A stretch of 64,000 bases of DNA from Phytophthora quininea (lineage: Eukaryota > Oomycota > Peronosporomycetes > Peronosporales > Peronosporaceae), in contig JAAVTG010000425.1 of the NCBI GenBank assembly GCA_011947345.1, forward strand, positions 36,850 through 100,849, given 5' to 3'. Of this stretch, positions 9,180 through 20,149 are shown piece by piece (position 1 is the stretch's first letter; each line of letters begins with the position of its first letter). The notes beneath the pieces are model-generated. The model did no database searches. It was not told the origin of the DNA and saw nothing but the letters and a program-made list of their open reading frames with translations. A program made the position numbers and the translations under genes.

Positions 9180-11920
9180 TCTTAGACTACTACTAGAGAC
9201 TTGCTGTCTGTCCGTTTGTCGGTCGGTCGGTCCGTCGCCGAGTTTCGATGGACAAGATCCGGCGCTGCCATTGGCTGCCGAGCGCCAGCGACGGCGGCGC
9301 CTATTCGCCAAAAACAATTTCGACCAATCGCTGCCGAGCGGAGCGAAGGCGGCCCGAGACGTGGACCACACGAATAGTAGGGTGGTACACACCAAACGTA
9401 CTTAATGAAGAGGTCAACAGTAGTCCCCACACACGTAGTCCACACACAACCAAAACCAAACGCGATGGAGCGTGGGAACGTTACCTGCGCTCGCTTGCGA
9501 AACGATGCTATACAAGGACATCTCCAAGGAGTTCGTTTGGAAAGAGAAGCAGTGGGTTTGGCGCAAGCAGTAGAGAGAGGCACTAGAAAGAATAATCCAT
9601 GTAGCCTCCCCGGACGCCGAGAAGTTTTTCCTCCGAATATTGCTCTGTAATCGAAGAGAGCCTACATCGTTCGAGAGTTTACGGACAGTTAACGGCGTAG
9701 TGTGTCCCACGTTTAGAGACACAGCGTTACAATTGGGATATCTTGACAACGATCAAGAGTGGGCTGCATGCATGAGAGAGGCTGCAAGTTTTCAGATCCC
9801 ATACCAACTTCGACAGCTCTTCAGTACACAGTTAGTGTACTCGATGCCAAGAGATGTCCGTGGGTTGTGGGACCAATTCTATGAGGAATTGAATCGGGAT
9901 ATAGCGCATAAGCACCGGGATCTCCCCGAGTCTACACGGGTGACTGTGGTGTTTTTGAGACGCTAAGAAGCGTGAACGATTTGCTAAAGGTGAGTGGATA
10001 TGCTGTGACCGATTTTGACCTTCCGCAGTTGAGTGATTTCCCGAGTTTGGTTCGAGAGTCCCTTCTCGACAACAATCTCATACGCCGCGAGAAAAGCTAC
10101 AGCACAAGGACATTGGAGGCTATTGTTCGCGACGAGACCAAACTCAACGAAGGGCAGAAAGCCGTATTCGACCAGATCATACAAGCCGTCGAAGCCGAGT
10201 CAGGACATGAGGTATCGACGGCCAGCGCTTCGCGTAACGACGGGGGCAGGTCATCCACGCGGGAAGTTTCACAAAAGCTTTTCTTTGTTGATGGGCCTGG
10301 TGGGACGGGAAAGTCTACATTACTTCGACACATTTTGGCCAGGGTGCGTCTGGATGGAAAGATTGCACTTGCTGTTGCGTCCAGTGGAATTGGATCTCCA
10401 CTTTCCATGGGCGGGCGTACGGCGCATTCTACTTTTAAAATTCCGCTGAAACTGGACAAGGATTCTACGTGTTCGATTTTCAAACAATCGCACCTGCGCA
10501 AGCTTATCCAGCAGACCAGTTTGGTCATTTGGGATGAAGCTCCGATGACGCATCGCCACGCGTTTGAGGCTGTCGACCGAATGCTACGGGACATTGTGGA
10601 TAACCCCAGGGAGCCTTTCGGCGGAAAGGTTTTGTCCTCTCAGGAGATTCCCGCCAGATCCTTCCTGTTGTGAAGAGAGGCACGCCTGCAGAAACGATCA
10701 ACGCGTGTATAAAGGAATCGCCTCTGTGGAGACACTTTTGCAGGTTCGGTTAACACAGAACATGCGCATTGGGAGCGAGGGGACAGGAGAAAGCGACGAG
10801 GATATCCTGTCTTTCTCTGATTTTTGCTTGCCGTTGGGAGGGTCGGCACGAAAAACGTGCTGATCTTGGCAATGACTACATCGAGATTTCTGCTGATATG
10901 CTGATCCCGAATCCTCCTGTAGAAGACGACGAGGACGAGGAAATAGCTCCAGGGGCAATACCAAGGGGTATGACCCGCATCATTGACGCAATGTATGCCG
11001 ACGTTGCGAATCCGGAGGTTGCGAGTGATGAATATTTTGCCAGTCGTACGATTTTGACGACTACGAACGAGACGGTACGGAGAATCAACGAGGCAGTCGC
11101 AGCTCGACTTCCGGAGACAGCGCGGGAGTATTTGTCGGTAGACTCGGTGGAGGATGATGACGGAACGTTGTTCGAGCAGGAGTTCCTCCACTCGGTGAAC
11201 ATGAACGGGATTCCACCTCACAGACTACTGCTCAAGAAGGGCATCCCCATCATGATGATGAGAAATCTGAACCCGGATCTTGGACTGTGCAACGGAACGC
11301 GTCTACGAATCGTCGGCTTGAAGGACCACGTCATTCGAGCAACAATTATGACTGGAGAACGAACAGGCCAAGAAGTACTCATCCCGAGAATTATGTTCGT
11401 GAGCGACGACGACAACTCCAATTTCCCCTTCCGGCTACGACGAAAGCAGTTCCCCGTGCAACCAGCATTCGCCATGACGATTAACACGGCCCAAGGTCAG
11501 ACGGTGTTAAACTTGGGGCTGTACTTGGCTTCCCGTGCTTTTCGCATGGCCAGTTGTATGTGGCGTTGTCTCGCGTGACCTCTCGAAGCAAGTTCAAGGC
11601 GTTGATTGAGTATCCAGAGTTCGTAGACCCGGACGGAGGAGTGTACACGAGAAACATCGTGTACACGCAGATTTTCGATTGGGAGTCGAGGTGCATTTCT
11701 AGGCTAGATGTAGTAGCTTGCCACTACGAACTAGAACCAAGCTTTATTTTGGACAAATGGCAAATTTCATGTTTTATAAAACATTTTATACGCCTGTACG
11801 TTTTAGATTGAACTACTTACTAATTCGTGCGATAAGTTAAATCATCCCGCCGGAGGTGGGCGGTCCACACAGCTGCATCGAACCATAACCCACCGCCGCG
11901 TAGCGGCGGCGCTCGGCTAG
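9180..11920 (+). mobile_element. Helitron copy 1
   Basis: 2741 bp from the 5' TC to the 3' CTAG. It belongs to sequence group a in the 5' region (CCTATTCGCCAAAAACAATTT). It has GGATCT at about 10392 and tail type 1 (GAACCAAGCTTTATTTT). It alone keeps the reading frame through DNDQEWAACMREAA near 9748-9786. Confidence 0.92.
9505..11811 (+). pseudogene. PIF1-like Helitron helicase, copy 1 (interrupted)
   Basis: Translated in pieces, this is the C-terminal half of a Helitron Rep/helicase: the stretch leading into the helicase (MLYKDISKEFVWKEKQW, then FESLRTVNGVV), Walker A GPGGTGKST (about 10288), Walker B-type IWDEAPMTHR (about 10530), and motif NTAQGQT (about 11480). The GDSRQ block seen in the other copies is broken by a shift at about 10630. 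The end has a QLYVALSRVTS block in shifted frame. Interruptions shared by all copies are an in-frame TAG after WVWRKQ, and shifts at CGGG, CTTTTG and TTGGGGAG runs. The SH of the typical SxxHGQ block is lost to a CCC/CCCC shift. No N-terminal Rep is present. Confidence 0.85.
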
Positions 11921-14661
11921 TCTTAGACTACTACTAGAGACTTGCTGTCTGTCCGTTTGTCGGTCGGTCGGTCCGTCGCCGAGTTTCGATGGACAAGATC
12001 CGGCGCTGCCATTGGCTGCCGAGCGCCAGCGACGGCGGCGCCTATTCGCCAAAAACAATTTCGACCAATCGCTGCCGAGCGGAGCGAAGGCGGCCCGAGA
12101 CGTGGACCACACGAATAGTAGGGTGGTACACACCAAACGTACTTAATGAAGAGGTCAACAGTAGTCCCCACACACGTAGTCCACACACAACCAAAACCAA
12201 ACGCGATGGAGCGTGGGAACGTTACCTGCGCTCGCTTGCGAAACGATGCTATACAAGGACATCCCCAAGGAGTTCGTTTGGAAAGAGAAGCAGTGGGTTT
12301 GGCGCAAGCAGTAGAGAGAGGCACTAGAAAGAATAATCCATGTAGCCTCCCCGGACGCCGAGAAGTTTTTCCTCCGAATATTGCTCTGTAATCGAAGAGA
12401 GCCTACATCGTTCGAGAGTTTACGGACAGTTAACGGCGTAGTGTGTCCCACGTTTAGAGACACAGCGTTACAATTGGGATACCTGGACAACGAACAAGGT
12501 GGGCTGCATGCATGACAGAGGCTGCAAGTTTTCAGATCCCATACCAACTTCGACAGCTCTTCAGTACACAGTTAGTGTACTCGATGCCAAGAGATGTCCG
12601 TGGGTTGTGGGACCAATTCTATGAGGAATTGAATCGGGATATAGCGCATAAGCACCGGGATCTCCCCGAGTCTACACGGGTGACTGTGGTGTTTTTGAGA
12701 CGCTAAGAAGCGTGAACGATTTGCTAAAGGTGAGTGGGTATGCTGTGACCGATTTTGACCTTCCGCAGTTGAGTGATTTCCCGAGTTTGGTTCGAGAGTC
12801 CCTTCTCGACAACAATCTCATACGCCGCGAGAAAAGCTACAGCACAAGGACATTGGAGGCTATTGTTCGCGACGAGGCCAAACTCAACGAAGGGCAGAAA
12901 GCCGTATTCGACCAGATCATACAAGCCGTCGAAGCCGAGTCAGGACATGAGGTATCGACGGCCAGCGCTTCGCGTAACGACGGGGGCAGGTCATCCACGC
13001 GGGAAGTTTCACAAAAGCTTTTCTTTGTTGATGGGCCTGGTGGAACGGGAAAGTCTACATTACTTCGACACATTTTGGCCAGGGTGCGTCTGGATGGGAA
13101 GATTGCACTTGCTGTTGCGTCCAGTGGAATTGCATCTCCACTTTCCATGGGCGGGCGTACGGCGCATTCTACTTTCAAAATTCCGCTGAAACTGGACAAG
13201 GATTCTACGTGTTCGATTTTCAAACAATCGCACCTGCGCAAGCTTATCCAGCAGACCAGTTTGGTCATTTGGGATGAAGCTCCGATGACGCATCGCCACG
13301 CGTTTGAGGCTGTCGACCGAATGCTACGGGACATTGTGGATAACCCCAGGGAGCCTTTCGGCGGAAAGGTTTTTGTCCTCTCAGGAGATTTCCGCCAGAT
13401 CCTTCCTGTCGTGAAGAGAGGCACGCCTGCAGAAACGATCAACGCGTGTATAAAGGAATCGCCTCTGTGGAGACACTTTTGCAGGTTCGGTTAACACAGA
13501 ACATGCGCATTGGGAGCGAGGGGACAGGAGAAAGCGACGAGGATATCCTGTCTTTCTCTGATTTTTGCTTGCCGTTGGGGAGGGTCGGCACGAAAAACGT
13601 GCTGATCTTGGCAATGACTACATCAAGATTTCTGCTGATATGCTGATCCCGAATCCTCCTGTAGAAGACGACGAGGACGAGGAAATAGCTCCAGGGGCAA
13701 TACCAAGGGGTATGACCCGCATCATTGACGCAATGTATGCCGACGTTGCGAATCCGGAGGTTGCGAGTGATGAATATTTTGCCAGTCGTACGATTTTGAC
13801 GACTACGAACGAGACGGTACGGAGAATCAACGAGGCAGTCGCAGCTCGACTTCCGGAGACAGCGCGGGAGTATTTGTCGGTAGACTCGGTGGAGGATGAT
13901 GACGGAACGTTGTTCGAGCAGGAGTTCCTCCACTCGGTGAACATGAACGGGATTCCACCTCACAGACTACTGCTCAAGAAGGGCATCCCCATCATGATGA
14001 TGAGAAATCTGAACCCGGATCTTGGACTGTGCAACGGAACGCGTCTACGAATCGTCGGCTTGAAGGACCACGTCATTCGAGCAACAATTATGACTGGAGA
14101 ACGAACAGGCCAAGAAGTACTCATCCCGAGAATTATGTTCGTGAGCGACGACGACAACTCCAATTTCCCCTTCCGGCTACGACAAAAGCAGTTCCCCGTG
14201 CAACCAGCATTCGCCATGACGATTAACACGGCCCAAGGTCAGACGGTGTTAAACTTGGGGCTGTACTTGGCTTCCCGTGCTTTTCGCATGGCCAGTTGTA
14301 TGTGGCGTTGTCTCGCGTGACCTCTCGAAGCAAGTTCAAGGCGTTGATTGAGTATCCAGAGTTCGTAGACCCGGACGGAGGAGTGTACACGAGAAACATC
14401 GTGTACACGCAGATTTCGATTGGGAGTCGAGGTGCATTTCTAGGCTAGATGTAGTAGCTTGCCACTACGAACTAGAACCAAGCTTTATTTTGGACAAATG
14501 GCAAATTTCATGTTTTATAAAACATTTTATACGCCTGTACGTTTTAGATTGAACTACTTACTAATTCGTGCGATAAGTTAAATCATCCCGCCGGAGGTGG
14601 GCGGTCCACACAGCTGCATCGAACCATAACCCACCGCCGCGTAGCGGCGGCGCTCGGCTAG
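11921..14661 (+). mobile_element. Helitron copy 2
   Basis: 2741 bp. It joins copy 1 directly at 11920/11921 (CTAG|TCTTAG). It has the group-a 5' region, GCATCT at the G/C marker, and tail type 1. Confidence 0.92.
12246..14552 (+). pseudogene. PIF1-like Helitron helicase, copy 2 (interrupted)
   Basis: Same layout as copy 1, with GPGGTGKST, IWDEAPMTHR and NTAQGQT. It has GDFRQ where copies 4 and 5 have GDSRQ. The frame is also lost at CAAGGTGGG (about 12497), as in copies 3 to 5. The last block is shifted by the CCC (rather than CCCC) run near 14275. Confidence 0.85.
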
Positions 14662-17399
14662 TCTTAGACTACTACTAGAGACTTGCTGTCTGTCCGTTTG
14701 TCGGTCGGTCGGTCCGTCGCCGAGTTTCGATGGACAAGATCCGGCGCTGCCATTGGCTGCCGAGCGCCAGCGACGGCGGCGCCCATTCGCCAAAAAGAGT
14801 TTCGGCCAATCGCTGCCGAGCGGAGCGAAGGCGGCCGAGACGTGGACCACACCAATAGTAGGGTGGTCCACACCAAACGTACTTAATGAAGAGGTCAACA
14901 GTAGTCCCCACACACGTAGTCCACACACAACCAAAACCAAACGCGATGGAGCGTGGGAACGTTACCTGCGCTCGCTTGCGAAACGATGCTATACAAGGAC
15001 ATCCCCAAGGAGTTCGTTTGGAAAGAGAAGCAGTGGGTTTGGCGCAAGCAGTAGAGAGAGGCACTAGAAAGAATAATCCATGTAACCTCCCGGACGCCGA
15101 GAAGTTTTTCCTCCGAATATTGCTCTGTAATCGAAGAGAGCCTACATCGTTCGAGAGTTTACGGACAGTTAACGGCGTCGTGTGTCCCACGTTTAGGGAC
15201 GCAGCGTTACAATTGGGATATCTGGACAACGAACAAGGTGGGCTGCATGCATGACAGAGGCTGCAAGTTTTCAGATCCCATACCAACTTCGACAGCTCTT
15301 CAGTACACAGTTAGTGTACTCGATGCCAAGAGATGTCCGTGGGTTGTGGGACCAATTCTATGAGGAATTGAATCGGGATATAGCGCATAAGCACCGGATC
15401 TCCCCGAGTCTACACGGGTGACTGTGGTGTGTTTGAGACGCTAAGAAGCGTGAACGATTTGCTAAAGGTGAGTGGGTATGCTGTGACCGATTTTGACCTT
15501 CCGCAGTTGAGTGATTTCCCGAGTTTGGTTCGAGAGTCTCTTCTCGACAACAATCTCATACGCCGCGAGAAAAGCTACAGCACAAGGACATTGGAGGCTA
15601 TTGTTCGCGACGAGGCCAAACTCAACGAAGGGCAGAAAGCCGTATTCGACCAGATCATACAAGCCGTCGAAGCCGAGTCAGGACATGAGGTATCGACGGC
15701 CAGCGCTTCGCGTAACGACGGGGGCAGGTCATCCACGCGGGAAGTTTCACAAAAGCTTTTCTTTGTTGATGGGCCTGGTGGAACGGGAAAGTCTACATTA
15801 CTTCGACACATTTTGGCCAGGGTGCGTCTGGATGGGAAGATTGCACTTGCTGTTGCGTCCAGTGGAATTGCATCTCCACTTTCCATGGGCGGGCGTACGG
15901 CGCATTCTACTTTCAAAATTCCGCTGAAACTGGACAAGGATTCTACGTGTTCGATTTTCAAACAGTCGCACCTGCGCAAGCTTATCCAGCAGACCAGTTT
16001 GGTCATTTGGGATGAAGCTCCGATGACGCATCGCCACGCGTTTGAGGCTGTCGACCGAATGCTACGGGACATTGTGGATAACCCCAGGGAGCCTTTCGGC
16101 GGAAAGGTTTTTGTCCTCTCAGGAGATTCCGCCAGATCCTTCCTGTCGTGAAGAGAGGCACGCCTGCAGAAACGATCAACGCGTGTATAAAGGAATCGCC
16201 TCTGTGGAGACACTTTTGCAGGTTCGGTTAACACAGAACATGCGCATTGGGAGCGAGGGGACAGGAGAAAGCGACGAGGATATCCTGTCTTTCTCTGATT
16301 TTTGCTTGCCGTTGGGGAGGGTCGGCACGAAAAACGTGCTGATCTTGGCAATGACTACATCAAGATTCCTGCTGATATGCTGATCCCGAATCCTCCTGTA
16401 GAAGACGACGAGGACGAGGAAATAGCTCCAGGGGCAATACCAAGGGGTATGACCCGCATCATTGACGCAATGTATGCCGACGTTGCGAATCCGGAGGTTG
16501 CGAGTGATGAATATTTTGCCAGTCGGACGATTTTGACGACTACGAACGAGACGGTACGGAGAATCAACGAGGCAGTCGCAGCTCGACTTCCGGAGACAGC
16601 GCGGGAGTATTTGTCGGTAGACTCGGTGGAGGATGATGACGGAACGTTGTTCGAGCAGGAGTTCCTCCACTCGGTGAACATGAACGGGATTCCACCTCAC
16701 AGACTACTGCTCAAGAAGGGCATCCCCATCATGATGATGAGAAATCTGAACCCGGATCTTGGACTGTGCAACGGAACGCGTCTACGAATCGTCGGCTTGA
16801 AGGACCACGTCATTCGAGCAACAATTATGACTGGAGAACGAACAGGCCAAGAAGTACTCATCCCGAGAATTATGTTCGTGAGCGACGACGACAACTCCGA
16901 TTTCCCCTTCCGGCTACGACGAAAGCAGTTCCCCGTGCAACCAGCATTCGCCATGACGATTAACAAGGCCCAAGGTCAGACGGTGTTAAACTTGGGGCTG
17001 TACTTGGCTTCCCCGTGCTTTTCGCATGGCCAGTTGTATGTGGCGTTGTCTCGCGTGACCTCCCGAAGCAAGTTCAAGGCGTTGATTGAGTATCCAGAGT
17101 TCGTAGACCCGGACGGAGGAGTGTACACGAGAAACATCGTGTACACGCAGATTTTCGATTAGGAGTCGAGGTGCATTTCTAGGCTAGATGTAGTAGCTTG
17201 CCACTACGAACTAGAACCTAGCTTTATTTGGACAAATGGCAAATTTCATGTTTTATAAAACATTTTATACGCCTGTATGTTTTAGATTGAACTACTTAGT
17301 AATTCGTGCGAAAAGTTAAATCATCCCGCCGGAGGTGGGCGGTCCACACAGCTGCATCGAACCATAACCCACCGCCGCGTAGCGGCGGCGCTCGGCTAG
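14662..17399 (+). mobile_element. Helitron copy 3
   Basis: 2738 bp. Group-b 5' region (CCCATTCGCCAAAAAGAGTTT), GCATCT marker, and its own tail variant (GAACCTAGCTTTATTTGGAC). Confidence 0.92.
14986..17162 (+). pseudogene. PIF1-like Helitron helicase, copy 3 (interrupted)
   Basis: It differs from its sisters in two informative ways. The conserved helicase motif reads NKAQGQT, the canonical PIF1/Helitron form, where the other array copies have NTAQGQT. The C-terminal block SPCFSHGQLYVALSRVTS is in frame. It ends early at a TAG (D-stop in place of DWES). It also has a deletion in CACCGGATC (about 15395) and in GATTCCGCC (about 16127). Confidence 0.85.
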
Positions 17400-20149
17400 T
17401 CTTAGACTACTACTAGAGACTTGCTGTCTGTCCGTTTGTCGGTCGGTCGGTCCGTCGCCGAGTTTCGATGGACAAGATCCGGCGCTGCCATTGGCTGCCG
17501 AGCGCCAGCGACGGCGGCGCCCATTCGCCAAAAAGAGTTTCGGCCAATCGCTGCCGAGCGGAGCGAAGGCGGCCGAGACGTGGACCACACCAATAGTAGG
17601 GTGGTCCACACCAAACGTACTTAATGAAGAGGTCGACAGTAGTCCCCACACACGTAGTCCACACACAACCAAAACCAAACGCGATGGAGCGTGGGAACGT
17701 TACCTGCGCTCGCTTGCGAAACGATGCTATACAAGGACATCCCCAAGGAGTTCGTTTGGAAAGAGAAGCAGTGGGTTTGGCGCAAGCAGTAGAGAGAGGC
17801 ACTAGAAAGAATAATCCATGTAGCCTCCCCGGACGCCGAGAAGTTTTTCCTCCGAATATTGCTCTGTAATCGAAGAGAGCCTACATCGTTCGAGAGTTTA
17901 CGGACAGTTAACGGCGTCGTATGTCCCACGTTTTGGGACGCAGCGTTACAATTGGGATATCTTGACAACGATCAAGGTGGGCTGCATGCATGACAGAGGC
18001 TGCAAGTTTTCAGATCCCATACCAACTTCGACAGCTCTTCAGTACACAGTTAGTGTACTCGATGCCAAGAGATGTCCGTGGGTTGTGGGACCAATTCTAT
18101 GAGGAATTGAATCGGGATATAGCGCATAAGCACCGGGATCTCCCCGAGTCTACACGGGAGACTGTGGTGTTTTTGAGACGCTAAGAAGCGTGAACGATTT
18201 GCTAAAGGTGAGTGGGTATGCTGTGACCGATTTTGACCTTCCGCAGTTGAGTGATTTCCCGAGTTTGGTTCGAGAGTCTCTTCTCGACAACAATCTCATA
18301 CGCCGCGAGAAAAGCTACAGCACAAGGACATTGGAGGCTATTGTTCGCGACGAGGCCAAACTCAACGAAGGGCAGAAAGCCGTATTCGACCAGATCATAC
18401 AAGCCGTCGAAGCCGAGTCAGGACATGAGGTATCGACGGCCAGCGCTTCGCGTAACGACGGGGGCAGGTCATCCACGCGGGAAGTTTCACAAAAGCTTTT
18501 CTTTGTTGATGGGCCTGGTGGAACGGGAAAGTCTACATTACTTCGACACATTTTGGCCAGGGTGCGTCTGGATGGGAAGATTGCACTTGCTGTTGCGTCC
18601 AGTGGAATTGCATCTCCACTTTCCATGGGCGGGCGTACGGCGCATTCTACTTTAAAAATTCCGCTGAAACTGGACAAGGATTCTACGTGTTCGATTTTCA
18701 AACAATCGCACCTGCGCAAGCTTATCCAGCAGACCAGTTTGGTCATTTGGGATGAAGCTCCGATGACGCATCGCCACGCGTTTGAGGCTGTCGACCGAAT
18801 GCTACGGGACATTGTGGATAACCCCAGGGAGCCTTTCGGCGGAAAGGTTTTTGTCCTCTCAGGAGATTCCCGCCAGATCCTTCCTGTCGTGAAGAGAGGC
18901 ACGCCTGCAGAAACGATCAACGCGTGTATAAAGGAATCGCCTCTGTGGAGACACTTTTGCAGGTTCGGTTAACACAGAACATGCGCATTGGGAGCGAGGG
19001 GACAGGAGAAAGCGACGAGGATATCCTGTCTTTCTCTGATTTTTGCTTGCCGTTGGGGAGGGTCGGCACGAAAAACGTGCTGATCTTGGCAATGACTACA
19101 TCGAGATTTCTGCTGATATGCTGATCCCGAATCCTCCTGTAGAAGACGACGAGGACGAGGAAATAGCTCCAGGGGCAATACCAAGGGGTATGACCCGCAT
19201 CATTGACGCAATGTATGCCGACGTTGCGAATCCGGAGGTTGCGAGTGATGAATATTTTGCCAGTCGTACGATTTTGACGACTACGAACGAGACGGTACGG
19301 AGAATCAACGAGGCAGTCGCAGCTCGACTTCCGGAGACAGCGCGGGAGTATTTGTCGGTAGACTCGGTGGAGGATGATGACGGAACGTTGTTCGAGCAGG
19401 AGTTCCTCCACTCGGTGAACATGAACGGGATTCCACCTCACAGACTACTGCTCAAGAAGGGCATCCCCATCATGATGATGAGAAATCTGAACCCGGATCT
19501 TGGACTGTGCAACGGAACGCGTCTACGAATCGTCGGCTTGAAGGACCACGTCATTCGAGCAACAATTATGACTGGAGAACGAACAGGCCAAGAAGTACTC
19601 ATCCCGAGAATTATGTTCGTGAGCGACGACGACAACTCCAATTTCCCCTTCCGGCTACGACAAAAGCAGTTCCCCGTGCAACCAGCATTCGCCATGACGA
19701 TTAACACGGCCCAAGGTCAGACGGTGTTAAACTTGGGGCTGTACTTGGCTTCCCCGTGCTTTTCGCATGGCCAGTTGTATGTGGCGTTGTCTCGCGTGAC
19801 CTCTCGAAGCAAGTTCAAGGCGTTGATTGAGTATCCAGAGTTCGTAGACCCGGACGGAGGAGTGTACACGAGAAACATCGTGTACACGCAGATTTTCGAT
19901 TGGGAGTCGAGGTGCATTTCTAGGCTAGATGTAGTAGCTTGCCACTGCGAACTAGAACCTAGCTTTATGTTGGACAAATGGCACTTGGCAATTTTCATGT
20001 GTTTATAAAACATTTTATACGCCTGTATGTTTTAGATTGAACTACTTACTAATTCGTGCGATAAGTTAAATCATCCCGCCGGAGGTGGGCGGTCCACACA
20101 GCTGCATCGAACCATAACCCACCGCCGCGTAGCGGCGGCGCTCGGCTAG
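17400..20149 (+). mobile_element. Helitron copy 4
   Basis: 2750 bp. Group-b 5' region, GCATCT marker, and tail type 2 (GCCACTGCGAAC...TTTATGTTGGAC with an extra CACTTGGCA). Confidence 0.92.
17724..20008 (+). pseudogene. PIF1-like Helitron helicase, copy 4 (interrupted)
   Basis: The C-terminal third (from about 19043) is one open frame that includes SPCFSHGQLYVALSRVTS, and the GDSRQILPVV block is intact. It keeps the shared shifts and NTAQGQT. Confidence 0.85.

Noticed and set aside
9990..10040. GTGAGT...CCGCAG inside the Helitron helicase looks like a 45-bp intron
   Set aside because: The enclosed sequence encodes GYAVTDFDLPQL, a conserved Helitron helicase segment, so removing it would damage the protein.
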